Positions 23,408 to 31,759 of a stretch of DNA of 41,891 nucleotides are shown here, in pieces; the first letter of the stretch is position 1; each line of letters opens with the position of its first letter. The notes beneath the pieces are model-generated. The model saw only the letters and a list, made by a program, of their open reading frames with translations, was not told where the DNA came from and did not search any database. This DNA is from a virus. The stretch is from positions 1 through 41,891 of IMG/VR virus record IMGVR_UViG_3300043358_000013; one strand, written 5' to 3'. The translations under genes and the position numbers were made by a program.

Positions 23408-24178
23408 ATGGCAGACGCTGGCATTGGCGAGGCTGCCCTGCTTGCTGCGGCGGCGGAGAGTGCAGCGGCGGCAGGGGGCACAGCAGCAGCGGCGGCGGCG
23501 CTGGCTCCGGAGGTAATCGGCGCGGGCACGGCACTGGCTGGCACGGCGGCGGCAGCGGCCCCGGCTGTCGAGGCGGCAATCGCGCCCACCCTTGCGCTTG
23601 CTACGCCAGCGGTCGAGGCGGCGGTCGTGCCCACGGCGGCGGAGGCGGCGGCATCGCTTGCCCCCACGGCGGCAGAACCGATCTTCCTGGGCGGCACCAC
23701 GTCAGAGCCATTGCTGGGCTCCGGTGTCATCGAGGGCGGCGTGTGGGACAGCACTGCTCCCACCACCGGATTGCTGGGTGATACGGGTGCCGCTGGCACG
23801 TGGGAGGGGCCGGCGACGCTGCAGGTGTCGGATGTGTCGGCACCGGGCGTGCTCGACACCGGCACGTGGTCTGAGGCTGGATCGAAAGGCCTGCTCGATA
23901 AGGCGGCGGCGTGGTGGGACAAGGCGACACTGGGCGAGAAGCTGAAGGCTGGCGGCACGCTGGCGTCGGGCGTCAGCACCGCGGCCAAGGCGGCAACGCC
24001 CTCGACACCCTCCAGCGGTCCCAAGACCACGATACGGCCTGGCACCACCGGCAAGCCGATGGGCGGCGAGCAGACGCTGGCACAGGTGGTCGAGGCGCTG
24101 CTGAAACGCCGGGACGCCTACACCGGGGCGCAATACGGCGTACCGGTGGCGTATCGGCCACGCGGGTTGCTGGGGTGA
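23408..24178 (+). CDS. Internal virion protein, alanine-rich
   Basis: A 256-aa protein starting directly after the previous stop. The first 110 residues are nearly all Ala/Pro/Val/Glu (small-residue hydrophobic repeats such as AAAAPAVEAAIAPTLALATP), then a Gly/Thr-rich linker, then a C-terminal basic domain with LLDKAAAWWDKATLGEKLKA and VVEALLKRRDAYTGAQYGVP. Likely one of the ejection proteins by position and composition. No enzymatic motif seen. Confidence 0.68.
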   Translation: MADAGIGEAALLAAAAESAAAAGGTAAAAAALAPEVIGAGTALAGTAAAAAPAVEAAIAPTLALATPAVEAAVVPTAAEAAASLAPTAAEPIFLGGTTSEPLLGSGVIEGGVWDSTAPTTGLLGDTGAAGTWEGPATLQVSDVSAPGVLDTGTWSEAGSKGLLDKAAAWWDKATLGEKLKAGGTLASGVSTAAKAATPSTPSSGPKTTIRPGTTGKPMGGEQTLAQVVEALLKRRDAYTGAQYGVPVAYRPRGLLG

Positions 24179-24222
24179 ATAAGGCGGCGCCTCATAAGGC
24201 GCGGTAAGCAAAGGGGACCGCC

Positions 24223-26424
24223 ATGCCGACGCTTGAGGAGCAGATCGCCGCCCTGAACGAACAACTGAACTCGCAGCAGGCCCCTGTGCTGCCGACGCTG
24301 CCGCGCGGAACGCCGGACGACGGCACACGGCCCGGCTTGCTGGGACGGATCGGTGAGGTGCTGGCGGGCGGGCAGTCGCCGACCTACCGCCTGGGAGGTC
24401 GCGAGGCGGACGCGGCGGGCTCGCGGGCGTTGCTGAACTTTGGCCTGAACATGCTGATGGCGTCGGGGCCGGCGCGCGTGAGGCCAGATCTGCTCTCAGC
24501 GGCGGCGACGGGGCTGCAGGGCGCGCAGCAGTCGATGGACCTCGACCAGCGTCGGGCGGCTGCGGTGGCGCAGCAGGATTACCAGCAGCGGATGGACCTG
24601 GCGAAGCTCGGCGTCGAGCAGAACCGCGATCGGATCGAGCGGATGAAGGCGGGGCTGTCGTTGCTGCAGCTGCAGAACCGTCCGGTGATCAATGCCGATG
24701 GCAGTGTCAGCACAGCGGGCGCAACGGGTGGTGGTGGGGCGGGTGGTGGTGCGGGCACAGCGGCTCGGCAGTTTACCGGCGACTTGGAGAAGGACCGCCA
24801 GCTGATCAAAGGATGGGAGTCGGGCGGCGATCCAACAGCGCTGAACTACGTCGCCAAGGCTGACCCGACCGCGCGCGCCAGAGGCGCCACCGCGTCTGGG
24901 CTGTATGGTTTCATCGACAGCACGTGGAAAGAAGGCCTCAAGATGATCGGCGGGGACCCAGCGAAGTATCCCACCGCGGCCTCGGCGCCCCCGGCGGTGC
25001 AGGACGACGTCTTTACCGCGGTCTACAAGGCGCGCGGCACGGCACCGTGGGACCCGTCCAAGTGGGGACAGAACTGGGTCAAGAACGCCGCTGGCGGCTA
25101 CGATCTGGTGAAGACCGGCACGGGAGGCACGGCTACGCCCCCGCCCTACAAGGTGGCCACGACCGGCACGACCCCGCCACCACCGACCCAACCGCCTGCC
25201 GCCACGCCCGCTGTAGCCGGCGCACCAGCAGCACCGCCACCCGCGCCAGGAGCCACCCCACCTGCCGTCACTGCCGCACCCGGGGCCACACCGCCGACAG
25301 TACCTGGAGCTACGCCGCCCGCGCCAGTCGCAGCGCCGCCTACCACCGGACCGTTGGCCGGGTTGCCGAAGATCGACGACTTCGTGGCGCAGAACATGGC
25401 CAAGCCGACGCCTGAGGAAGAGGCGATGTGGCGTACGCCGATGTCGCCCGAGGAAGAGCAGAACCTGCGCGATGGGATGAAGCGCCTGCAGAGCTCAGTG
25501 GATGCGGCGCGGGCTTCCTATAATGCAGCCGGATCGAAAGACTCGGAAGGCGCTTACCACTCTGCCCAGAAAGCCTATGGCGATGCGGAAGCTGAGTTGG
25601 CCAAGCGCCAGCGTGAGGCGCTGAAGGTCGGCGATGACCGCAAGGCCAAGTGGTACGAGGGCGAACGGGGACGCCTTAAGGATCTCTACGGCGAACTCGT
25701 CAAGGGCAACGTGCAACTGCGGCAGTCGCAGGAGACGTCCCTGCTGGAAACCAAGCGCAAGATTCTAGAGCCGATCAATGCCAAGGCCGAGACGGGCGTG
25801 GCCCTGGTGCGGGACGCGCAGACGCTGGAACTGTTCGCGCGGCAAATGGGTCCGGCTAATGCGCTGTGGGGGACGGATTTCGGTAAGCAGCTTACTAACT
25901 GGGTAGCAACTTACGGTGGCCCTGGCTCGCAGGCGGTCAAGGAAGCGGCGGCACGGCAAAGTTGGGACGCGGTCATTGCCGGGCTGTTTGGCGACGTGCG
26001 CGTGCCTGGGTCGGGCGGTCAGTCGAACAAAGAAGGCGAGTGGATGATGAACCAGTGGGGCAGTTCGTCGCAATCACCGCTCGATCGCATGACCCAGGTG
26101 GCGATCATCCGCAAAACAGCGGAGGCACGCATTGCCGATGGCGCCGACGCCAACCGGCTGCACGAGACCAACAAGCCGATCTCTGACATCAACGACATCA
26201 GGGCAAAGCGGCAGGTGTTCGACCGACCGCCGGTCGCGGATGTGCCTAAGTCTCAGGACACGTGGCAGCAGGTCTACCAGTACAACGCGCAGCACCCGAT
26301 GGGTGAGCCCTACGTGACGTGGGCACCGACTGCCGGCGGCAGTGGCCGCATGGTCTGGGCGCGCAACACTGGAGATCCTAATAAACCGCTCGAGATTATG
26401 CCCAACGTGGACGTGTCGCGATGA
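24223..26424 (+). CDS. Internal virion protein with transglycosylase-like domain
   Basis: A 733-aa protein with a GGGGA ribosome site. Residues about 1-150 are helical. A small SLT-type domain lies at about 185-300: IKGWESGGDPTALNYVAKAD with the presumed catalytic Glu at about 199, then GATASGLYGFIDSTWKEGLK. A Pro/Ala/Thr-rich linker (about 310-380, with ATPPAVTAAPGATPP) leads to a long helical C-terminal region. The domain should cleave peptidoglycan locally during DNA injection, as T7 gp16-like proteins do. ATGA overlap with the next gene. This is the only murein-degrading domain I recognise in the window. Confidence 0.82.
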   Translation: MPTLEEQIAALNEQLNSQQAPVLPTLPRGTPDDGTRPGLLGRIGEVLAGGQSPTYRLGGREADAAGSRALLNFGLNMLMASGPARVRPDLLSAAATGLQGAQQSMDLDQRRAAAVAQQDYQQRMDLAKLGVEQNRDRIERMKAGLSLLQLQNRPVINADGSVSTAGATGGGGAGGGAGTAARQFTGDLEKDRQLIKGWESGGDPTALNYVAKADPTARARGATASGLYGFIDSTWKEGLKMIGGDPAKYPTAASAPPAVQDDVFTAVYKARGTAPWDPSKWGQNWVKNAAGGYDLVKTGTGGTATPPPYKVATTGTTPPPPTQPPAATPAVAGAPAAPPPAPGATPPAVTAAPGATPPTVPGATPPAPVAAPPTTGPLAGLPKIDDFVAQNMAKPTPEEEAMWRTPMSPEEEQNLRDGMKRLQSSVDAARASYNAAGSKDSEGAYHSAQKAYGDAEAELAKRQREALKVGDDRKAKWYEGERGRLKDLYGELVKGNVQLRQSQETSLLETKRKILEPINAKAETGVALVRDAQTLELFARQMGPANALWGTDFGKQLTNWVATYGGPGSQAVKEAAARQSWDAVIAGLFGDVRVPGSGGQSNKEGEWMMNQWGSSSQSPLDRMTQVAIIRKTAEARIADGADANRLHETNKPISDINDIRAKRQVFDRPPVADVPKSQDTWQQVYQYNAQHPMGEPYVTWAPTAGGSGRMVWARNTGDPNKPLEIMPNVDVSR

Positions 26425-28235
26425 GCGGCTCGCTCGCCTTCCCGACGCCTATGGTGCCGGACGACATGCCAAATGCACCGCATACCGCAGGGCCGGCCTT
26501 TGCGACGCCGATGATGCCGGATGTGGGTCCGGTCGGCGATCTGGAATTCCGCATGACACCCAGGCCGGTAACGGCGACCTCCTACGACCAACTGCCAACG
26601 AAGGAAGGCGGGGGTCGCGAGCGAGCGGCTGCGGTGAAACGCGTGCGCGACGCGGTGACAGGAGCGTGGACCGGCGCCCACGGGATGACCCCGGAATACC
26701 AGGAGAAGATGAACGCCGCACCGTCTTACGGACCGTTCGGCGGATGGATGAACCGCAACATCATCAACCCGGCACTGAACACAGCGGCGGCAATTCCCGC
26801 GGCGATCGGGGCGGGTGTCGGCGCGACCGCCGAGGAACTGGCGACTGCCGCCGGGGCGCCAGGAGCGGGGCGCGACTTCAATGCCGCTGTTGCTTCCCTC
26901 TCGCCTGTGATGGCGGGAATGGCGCCCGTGCTGCCGCGCACGCTGACGCCCGGCGGGATGCCTATGCGACGACCAAAGGATTACGTGCCGGGAGAGCGCC
27001 CGGTCGATATCGCGCCAGGTGGCCCGCTGAACAAGGAAGCACTGGCCGAGGCGTTGCGACGACGGGCGGAACGCGAGGAGGTCAGATCCGGTGGAATGCC
27101 GACACCGGGACCAGAGGGTCCGGCCTCCACCACTACGCTGCCCTACACGGTGCGCAGTCCGGCGCTGGGGACGCCCGACGTTGAGGTGCGTGCGCCGGTC
27201 GCTGGGCCGTTACCATCGCCGCCCGGCTACGTCCCACCAACCAACGTCACGACCCTTGCATCGGACGCGTTCGATGTGGCGCGTGCGCACTACGCCCTCG
27301 CCGACCACTACGGCGGCAGGGTCTCGGCTAAGGCGAACGACGCGTTCCTGGACAACAAGATCTCCGGCATTCGTACGCAGACACCCGAGGCGCGGCGGTT
27401 CGACCCGACTGACGCGGTGGATGCATCGATCGGTGACCTGAACAACGCGCTGCGCGGGCAAGAGCTATCGTTGCGCGGCACGCAGGAGATCGACAAGAAG
27501 ATCGGCGACCGCATCGAGGTGGCGCTGCGCGCGGGCAAGAAAGACGAGGCGTCCCGGCTGCTCGAGATGCAGCATGCGCTGCGTGATCACGTGGAGAGTG
27601 TGGGCCAGGGTGAGACGGTCGGCGGGCCAGCTGGATTCGCGGCGCTGAAGGACGCCCGCCGGTCGTGGTCGATTGCGGTGCGGATGCAGGACATCGAGCG
27701 CATGATCGAGAAGGCCGAGGGCACGCAGAACCCGCAGGTAACCCTGCGGAACGCGATCGAGCGTTACAGCAAAGACCCCAAGATGACCCGCGGTTGGGCG
27801 AAGGAAGACCTCGACCTGCTGAAGCAGTCGTCGAAGACCAGCGACGGCATGGAAATATTGCGCGGCATGGCCAGCCGCCTGGGACCGATTGGTGGCTACG
27901 CAGTGGGTGGACCGATCGGCGGTCTGGCCGGCCTCGCCACCGAGACCATCATCGCCAACCGGGCGCGCGATGCGCTGGGCGGCATCTACGCCAAGCGCCT
28001 GGAGCGGGTGAAGGAGCAGCTCGGCACGCACCTACCGGGCGCTCCTGGGTCGGAATATGGCCCGCCTGCACCGCCGCCTGGAGTGCTTCCCACTGTTGGG
28101 CTGGGCCTGCCACAGCCCAGCCAGCGTGGCCTATTGGGCAGCATGGTGCTGGGTACCGATCCAGGCGAGCTACGTCGGCAAGCGGAAGAACGGGCGCGAT
28201 TGGAGGCGCAACTGCGGCTGCGCGGTATTCAGTGA
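26421..28235 (+). CDS. Large internal virion protein, helical
   Basis: A 604-aa protein coupled by ATGA to the previous gene. Contains a hydrophobic Ala/Gly-rich segment (NTAAAIPAAIGAGVGATAEE) that may insert in membranes. A long charged helical middle follows (DAFDVARAHYALADHYGGRV, AKANDAFLDNKISGIRTQTP, IDKKIGDRIEVALRAGKKDE), and then a second glycine-rich segment (YAVGGPIGGLAGLATETIIA). This composition fits an ejection protein forming part of the trans-envelope channel. No enzyme motif seen. Ends seven bases into the convergent small gene. Confidence 0.7.
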   Translation: MSGSLAFPTPMVPDDMPNAPHTAGPAFATPMMPDVGPVGDLEFRMTPRPVTATSYDQLPTKEGGGRERAAAVKRVRDAVTGAWTGAHGMTPEYQEKMNAAPSYGPFGGWMNRNIINPALNTAAAIPAAIGAGVGATAEELATAAGAPGAGRDFNAAVASLSPVMAGMAPVLPRTLTPGGMPMRRPKDYVPGERPVDIAPGGPLNKEALAEALRRRAEREEVRSGGMPTPGPEGPASTTTLPYTVRSPALGTPDVEVRAPVAGPLPSPPGYVPPTNVTTLASDAFDVARAHYALADHYGGRVSAKANDAFLDNKISGIRTQTPEARRFDPTDAVDASIGDLNNALRGQELSLRGTQEIDKKIGDRIEVALRAGKKDEASRLLEMQHALRDHVESVGQGETVGGPAGFAALKDARRSWSIAVRMQDIERMIEKAEGTQNPQVTLRNAIERYSKDPKMTRGWAKEDLDLLKQSSKTSDGMEILRGMASRLGPIGGYAVGGPIGGLAGLATETIIANRARDALGGIYAKRLERVKEQLGTHLPGAPGSEYGPPAPPPGVLPTVGLGLPQPSQRGLLGSMVLGTDPGELRRQAEERARLEAQLRLRGIQ

Positions 28236-28462
28236 TCGCGGGGGCCGCAGAACAGGTCGAGCAGAAGAATGGTGACCAGTCCGCGTGTCAGGTGAGCGTC
28301 TACCGACTCGCGTGGCTCGACGTAAGCGAATGGCCGTGGCCTGCTGACCTTGGGAGGCTTGGGAGGCGGCGGCGGGACGAAGGTATAGACCGCCCACCAC
28401 GTCAGGCCGATCAGGCCGATCATAAGCAGTACGCAAAGCCAGCCGATGATGTCGTAAGACAT
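28229..28462 (-). CDS. Small single-pass membrane protein, opposite strand
   Basis: A 77-aa protein from ATG 28462 (AGGA ribosome site). Residues about 5-28 form one hydrophobic helix (DIIGWLCVLLMIGLIGLTWW), followed by VPPPPPKPPK and a second hydrophobic stretch VTILLLDLF near the end. A membrane helix with a Pro-rich periplasmic-type linker resembles small lysis or superinfection proteins. It lies on the - strand between two + genes and its start is only 14 bases from that of 28477-28704, leaving little space for promoters. Real gene likely but not certain. Confidence 0.55.
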   Translation of the reverse strand: MSYDIIGWLCVLLMIGLIGLTWWAVYTFVPPPPPKPPKVSRPRPFAYVEPRESVDAHLTRGLVTILLLDLFCGPRDH

Positions 28463-28476
28463 GACGTTGTCGTCCT

Positions 28477-28704
28477 GTGATTGAGAAGCTGATCGGCAGC
28501 CTGCCGCCGGGATTCCTGGCGATACTGGCGCTGAACATCGTCGTGGTCGGCGGCCTGTTCTACCTTGAGGACCGGCTCAGTGCCGGGCGGGAGCGCATCC
28601 TGCTCAAGATGATCGAGACCTGTCAGCAACAGCGGTCAGGGATGAAGAGTACGGGCGAGGTGCTCTGGTCAGGGGGACCGTTGACCACCTCGCCCGCTGC
28701 CTGA
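28477..28704 (+). CDS. Small membrane protein, candidate holin or spanin
   Basis: A 75-aa protein from GTG 28477. Residues about 11-30 are a single membrane helix (GFLAILALNIVVVGGLFYLE), followed by a charged helical segment (DRLSAGRERILLKMIETCQQ). One membrane helix with a charged C-terminal part fits class III-like holins or small late membrane proteins that precede lysis genes. It is the last gene of the late operon and is followed by a strong hairpin. Confidence 0.6.
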   Translation: MIEKLIGSLPPGFLAILALNIVVVGGLFYLEDRLSAGRERILLKMIETCQQQRSGMKSTGEVLWSGGPLTTSPAA

Positions 28705-28721
28705 GCGTCTGAGCCCAGGCG

Positions 28722-28756
28722 ACCGCCGCATCGGGGAGCCACCTCGGTGCGGCGGT
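28722..28756. terminator. Hairpin between convergent transcription units
   Basis: A 15-bp stem with two wobble pairs: ACCGCCGCATCGGGG pairs with CCTCGGTGCGGCGGT around a five-base loop. It lies between the last rightward late gene and the first leftward gene. There is no U-tract on either side, so it may slow or end transcription with Rho or by itself in both directions. Confidence 0.6.
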
Positions 28757-28761
28757 ATCCA

Positions 28762-28962
28762 CTAAAACTGTTCCGACTGAAACTGTTCCGGTCGCAGGAT
28801 CGCGGTCAATGTCCCGTCCTTGTCGAGCACGCTCAGCGCGAGCTCCAGGCGCAGCATCCTGCCGGACATCAAAAACATGCTTTGCCTCAGGTTGGCTAAA
28901 TCCTCCTCCAGCCTGATAACGTGCGCCACCAGCGCGTAGCGGTCTGGCTTGTCGATCATCAC
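28762..28962 (-). CDS. Small hypothetical protein of recombination block
   Basis: A 66-aa protein from ATG 28962 (or 28959), overlapping the ERF stop. Helical, with DRYALVAHVIRLEEDLANLR and MLRLELALSVLDKDG. The end RPEQFQSEQF comes from an 11-bp direct repeat (AAACTGTTCCG) in the DNA. No family recognised. Downstream partner of the annealing-protein gene. Confidence 0.65.
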   Translation of the reverse strand: MMIDKPDRYALVAHVIRLEEDLANLRQSMFLMSGRMLRLELALSVLDKDGTLTAILRPEQFQSEQF

Positions 28963-29750
28963 AGGCCCTCTATGTCTTCGGAGGCGCTGGAACCGTCGTC
29001 CTTGGTCATCCAGTCAGCCATGACCTTGGAACGGAGCATCATGTAACGCTGGCGTGCGTCGCCATGCGGCAGGGCGGTGATCGCCGCCACGCCAGGGCGC
29101 CACTCCAGCAGCTTTCGCGCTTCGTCCGAGTCCATGATGCGCCCTGCGGCAGCTTCAAACTTGGCGATGGTCTCGCTGTGGTCGAACGGGTCCTTGCGAT
29201 CTACGCTAGGCGGTGACGGACGCTGAAGGCGCTGGGCTTCGCCGTCGTCATCGGTGGGATCGTCGGCCAGTACGATATTCAGGCACATCTGCAATAAATA
29301 GCGGCGGCAATAACTTATAGTGCTTCCCACCGCCTGCACCGGGGTCCGCGCCCGCTGAGCTATATCGACAGGGCTATCCAAATAATTCGTTTCGCTATAG
29401 CCGTCGCGATGGCTAACGGTGCAGGTGATGCGCATCCAGCCATCTTTTGGCGGCACATCGCAGCCGAAGCGGATGGACAGCCCGTGCGCTGAGTAGATGG
29501 GTCTAGCCGCTGCGTCGATGGCTTCTAGCGTGGCGTATTTACGATTGACGCCAGGGTTAACACGATCGCGCAGGACCGGGCCTATCTCCGCTTCTACGGA
29601 CGCCATTGCGGCGTTGAAAGCCCGCTTAGCCTGCTTGTCTTCGGCCTCCTGTTGCAAGCGCAGGAGTTCGGAAAACTTGTTCAGGTCAAATTCCGGTTCA
29701 CGCGCTGCGCGCTCAATGAACGACATAAGAGGGGAGAGTTCACTGCTCAT
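28959..29750 (-). CDS. erf: ERF-family single-strand annealing protein
   Basis: A 263-aa protein. ATG 29750 shares ATGA with the HNH stop; ATG 29765 is possible. The N-terminal two thirds match the ERF family: AKRAFNAAMASVEAEIGPVL, NRKYATLEAIDAAARPIYSA, HGLSIRFGCDVPP, then VSHRDGYSETNYLDSPVDI and GSTISYCRRYLLQMCLNIVL, then ADDPTDDDGEAQ. ERF proteins anneal complementary single strands during phage recombination and genome circularisation. The C-terminal 80 residues are a variable tail that often binds partners. Neighbours Gp157-like protein and an HNH enzyme fit a recombination block. Confidence 0.92.
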   Translation of the reverse strand: MSSELSPLMSFIERAAREPEFDLNKFSELLRLQQEAEDKQAKRAFNAAMASVEAEIGPVLRDRVNPGVNRKYATLEAIDAAARPIYSAHGLSIRFGCDVPPKDGWMRITCTVSHRDGYSETNYLDSPVDIAQRARTPVQAVGSTISYCRRYLLQMCLNIVLADDPTDDDGEAQRLQRPSPPSVDRKDPFDHSETIAKFEAAAGRIMDSDEARKLLEWRPGVAAITALPHGDARQRYMMLRSKVMADWMTKDDGSSASEDIEGL

Positions 29751-30310
29751 GGGAGATATTTCCATGTCGTGCCGGTTCGGATATTGCTGATTGCCGAGCG
29801 GCAAACACCAAAGTGCTTGGCGAGTGCCACGCCTGTTTCGGGGCTGGCGCGGATAAAAATCACGTCGGGTTCCGTAAGTTTCGCCCGTGGCTGAGGCCGG
29901 TCTTGTGGGCGGAAACGACCCTTCTCTATGCTGTCTTGAATGTTTTGGGCTGCGGTGCCGCGCCATAGATGAGCGGGATTGCAACAAGCCGGATTGTCGC
30001 ACGTATGGCAGACATCTAAGTCGCTGCTCCAATCGCCATCGGTTAAGGCGAGCGCCACGCGATGCGCTTTCATGACGCGGGTTTTCCACCGGACCGTGCC
30101 ATATCCATTGACCAGACTACCCAGCCATGGCCAGCAACCGTCCGGTTGTGATCGATCTACTCTGGCCCAGAACTCTCCAGCATAATCGTGCCGCACCCAA
30201 CGTGCCGACCCCAAACAGCTTCGGGAACAATATTTCCCGCCCCCCTTCCGCACTTCGGCTGGCCACGTCTTGAATGGCGTGCGGCAATGCTGACAGTTAA
30301 GCGTTATCAT
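29747..30310 (-). CDS. HNH endonuclease with N-terminal zinc finger
   Basis: A 187-aa protein from ATG 30310. Residues 5-35 have CQHC and CSRSC spaced as a zinc finger. The HNH_3 core is LDVCHTCDNPACCNPAHLW (HT/N/H with paired cysteines; the usual second His of HH is Thr). The C-terminal segment LTEPDVIFIRASPETGVALA, KHFGVCRSAISNIRTGTTWK is a helix-turn-helix like that of the HNH gene at 1060-1530. It lies between the Gp157-like and ERF genes and is coupled to both. Its leader (ACACAAGAGACAAGAGAC before ATG) resembles those at 34059 and 38502. Confidence 0.88.
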   Translation of the reverse strand: MITLNCQHCRTPFKTWPAEVRKGGGKYCSRSCLGSARWVRHDYAGEFWARVDRSQPDGCWPWLGSLVNGYGTVRWKTRVMKAHRVALALTDGDWSSDLDVCHTCDNPACCNPAHLWRGTAAQNIQDSIEKGRFRPQDRPQPRAKLTEPDVIFIRASPETGVALAKHFGVCRSAISNIRTGTTWKYLP

Positions 30311-30334
30311 GTCTCTTGTCTCTTGTGTGGTTGG

Positions 30335-30793
30335 TCAGAGTGTCTTGACGCGCAGGCTGCGGCTCTGGGTCAGGCGGCAGCCGGGCAGGTCTTCGCCGGC
30401 CTTCAGGGCTTTGACGATCGCCGGCTTGTCGGGCACCTGGGTCAGGAACGTCTCAGGCACCTCGCCCTCGATCTCCAAACGTGGAGCATTTGTCTGGTAG
30501 AACACCGTCGCAGTCGGGCGCTCGACTTTGGTTTGATTGCCGATGGTTCTCATCAGGAAGTCCAGGAACTCGGTGTTCCTGTCGGCGCGGTTCTCCAGTC
30601 GCTTGGCACGTTCCCTGGCGATCACCGCCGAGCGGTTGTCCTGGTCGATGCGCTCTGCAACCCGGTCGAATACCCGGAACAGATCGGTCTCGGACTCGAT
30701 CGCCGCGGTGACGACGTCATCCTCGTAGCCCTCGGCCCGCAGTTGCTCTTGCAACGCGTAGGCTTTGGCGGTCACGGCGTGGAAGTCAGCCAT
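30335..30793 (-). CDS. Gp157-family protein
   Basis: A 152-aa protein from ATG 30793, eight bases after AAGGAG. N-terminal helices (AKAYALQEQLRAEGYEDDVV, IDQDNRSAVIARERAKRLEN) are followed by the conserved Gp157-type end: NRTEFLDFLMRTIGN-like helix, VFYQTNAPRLEIEGEVPETF, then KPAIVKALKAGEDLPGCRL. Gp157 proteins are found beside phage recombination genes and are linked to phage resistance in Streptococcus; the molecular role is not settled. First gene of the leftward block, divergent from the Cro-like regulator. Confidence 0.82.
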   Translation of the reverse strand: MADFHAVTAKAYALQEQLRAEGYEDDVVTAAIESETDLFRVFDRVAERIDQDNRSAVIARERAKRLENRADRNTEFLDFLMRTIGNQTKVERPTATVFYQTNAPRLEIEGEVPETFLTQVPDKPAIVKALKAGEDLPGCRLTQSRSLRVKTL

Positions 30794-30867
30794 CAAAATC
30801 TCCTTGCAGGTCGGCTTGGCAGAGCTTAACTAGGTAAAGTCTTATGCGAATGCAAGGAGAAAACAAC
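30794..30867. promoter_or_regulatory. Divergent control region with dyad ribosome sites
   Basis: TCTCCTTGCA (30799-30808) and TGCAAGGAGA (30851-30860) are perfect inverted copies; each contains the ribosome site of one of the two divergent genes. Between them a rightward TTGGCA (-35-like) is 18 bases from TCTTAT (-10-like). This is a natural place for the regulator encoded at 30868 to control both units (inference). Confidence 0.55.
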
Positions 30868-31104
30868 GTGCGATATGTTTACAAGAGCCCGCGTATGGAG
30901 CGCGAGCGGGACGCGGTGCTAGGGCCTCTGCTGACCCAGCGCGGCATGGTCACGTTCTTGGCGCGTGAATTGGGCATCTCCAAAGCCGCGGTGGCGCAGT
31001 GGTACAGCATCCCGGACCAGCATATTGCGGCGATCAGCAAGCTATTGGACATCCCGCAGTATCAACTGCGCCAGCAGCCGCGCCGTCCGAAGGTGGCGGC
31101 GTGA
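30868..31104 (+). CDS. Cro/YdaS-like helix-turn-helix regulator
   Basis: A 78-aa basic protein. GTG 30868 is chosen because AAGGAG precedes it; the upstream ATG 30844 lacks one. The helix-turn-helix MVTFLARELGISKAAVAQWY, SIPDQHIAAISKLLDIPQYQ is of the Cro/YdaS kind. It should bind operators near its own promoter and the divergent Gp157/ERF unit. No partner repressor of CI type is visible, and no integrase, so a role in an early-late switch is more likely than classic lysogeny. Confidence 0.78.
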   Translation: MRYVYKSPRMERERDAVLGPLLTQRGMVTFLARELGISKAAVAQWYSIPDQHIAAISKLLDIPQYQLRQQPRRPKVAA

Positions 31105-31511
31105 TGCTTTATCAAAGCGATTTGGTAACCGAGTTCGGTGCCGAGGGGCACAAGCGGGCCGAGGAGGAGTTCACCCTTCAGAAGGCGATCTGCCAGTACC
31201 TAAGCATGGCGTTACCACGTTCGGCCTTCTACTTCGCCATTCCCAATGGGGGCCTGCGTCATACCAAGGTAGCCCAAAAGCTGGCAGCCACCGGATGTAA
31301 AGCTGGTGTCCCAGACTTGCAGATCTGCTTTCAGGGGAGGGCGCACTTTATCGAGTTGAAAGCACCGAAGGGCGCGCTCAGCGCAGTGCAGAAGCAGGTG
31401 CATAACCGGCTTGATATGGCCGGCTGTCAGACTGCGGTCTGTCGCTCTATCGCTGATGTCGAGCAGGCCTTGAAGGCGTGGGGAATCGAGCTATCGGCCC
31501 GCCTGTCATGA
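31104..31511 (+). CDS. VRR-NUC domain nuclease
   Basis: A 135-aa protein coupled by TGATG to the regulator. The motif order PNGGLRHTKVAQKLAATGCK, AGVPDLQIC, HFIELKAPKGALSAVQKQVH gives the D-(E)xK-QK nuclease core of stand-alone VRR-NUC proteins, a PD-(D/E)xK subgroup commonly found in phages next to helicases or recombination genes. It probably cleaves branched DNA such as Holliday junctions. Length matches the single-domain viral forms. Confidence 0.88.
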   Translation: MLYQSDLVTEFGAEGHKRAEEEFTLQKAICQYLSMALPRSAFYFAIPNGGLRHTKVAQKLAATGCKAGVPDLQICFQGRAHFIELKAPKGALSAVQKQVHNRLDMAGCQTAVCRSIADVEQALKAWGIELSARLS

Positions 31512-31759
31512 CCCGCCGACGGCTAATGCAGCGGCTGGATCGTGAGGACATCCTCGCCCTGGCGGTCTGCGAAACGCTGATGGAGCAGCATGCGAGCCTC
31601 GACGAGACGCTGCGCGTGGCGGGCACGCTGATCGGTTGGACGCTGCATCAGACACACGACACGCTCGACGCCAAGCTGGAAACGCTGACCAGTGTCGCAC
31701 GCGACATCCGCCACCTGTTGCTGAAGAACCATGGGGCACGCCGTGAGCGGGAAGACTGA
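31508..31759 (+). CDS. Small helical hypothetical protein
   Basis: An 83-aa protein; ATG 31508 overlaps the VRR-NUC stop. Helical and acidic/basic mixed: RLDREDILALAVCETLMEQH, TLRVAGTLIGWTLHQTHDTL, LTSVARDIRHLLLKNH. No family recognised. Member of the early rightward unit. Confidence 0.65.
   Translation: MTRRRLMQRLDREDILALAVCETLMEQHASLDETLRVAGTLIGWTLHQTHDTLDAKLETLTSVARDIRHLLLKNHGARRERED

Noticed and set aside
24187-24202. GCGCC...GGCGC hairpin before the transglycosylase gene as a terminator
   Set aside because: Only a five-base stem without a U-tract; transcription must continue into the next late gene.
27665-28480. Rightward 271-codon frame overlapping the ejection gene and the 28.2-28.5 kb gap
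   Set aside because: Out of frame with a strong coding gene, charged low-complexity translation. The leftward membrane protein explains the gap better.
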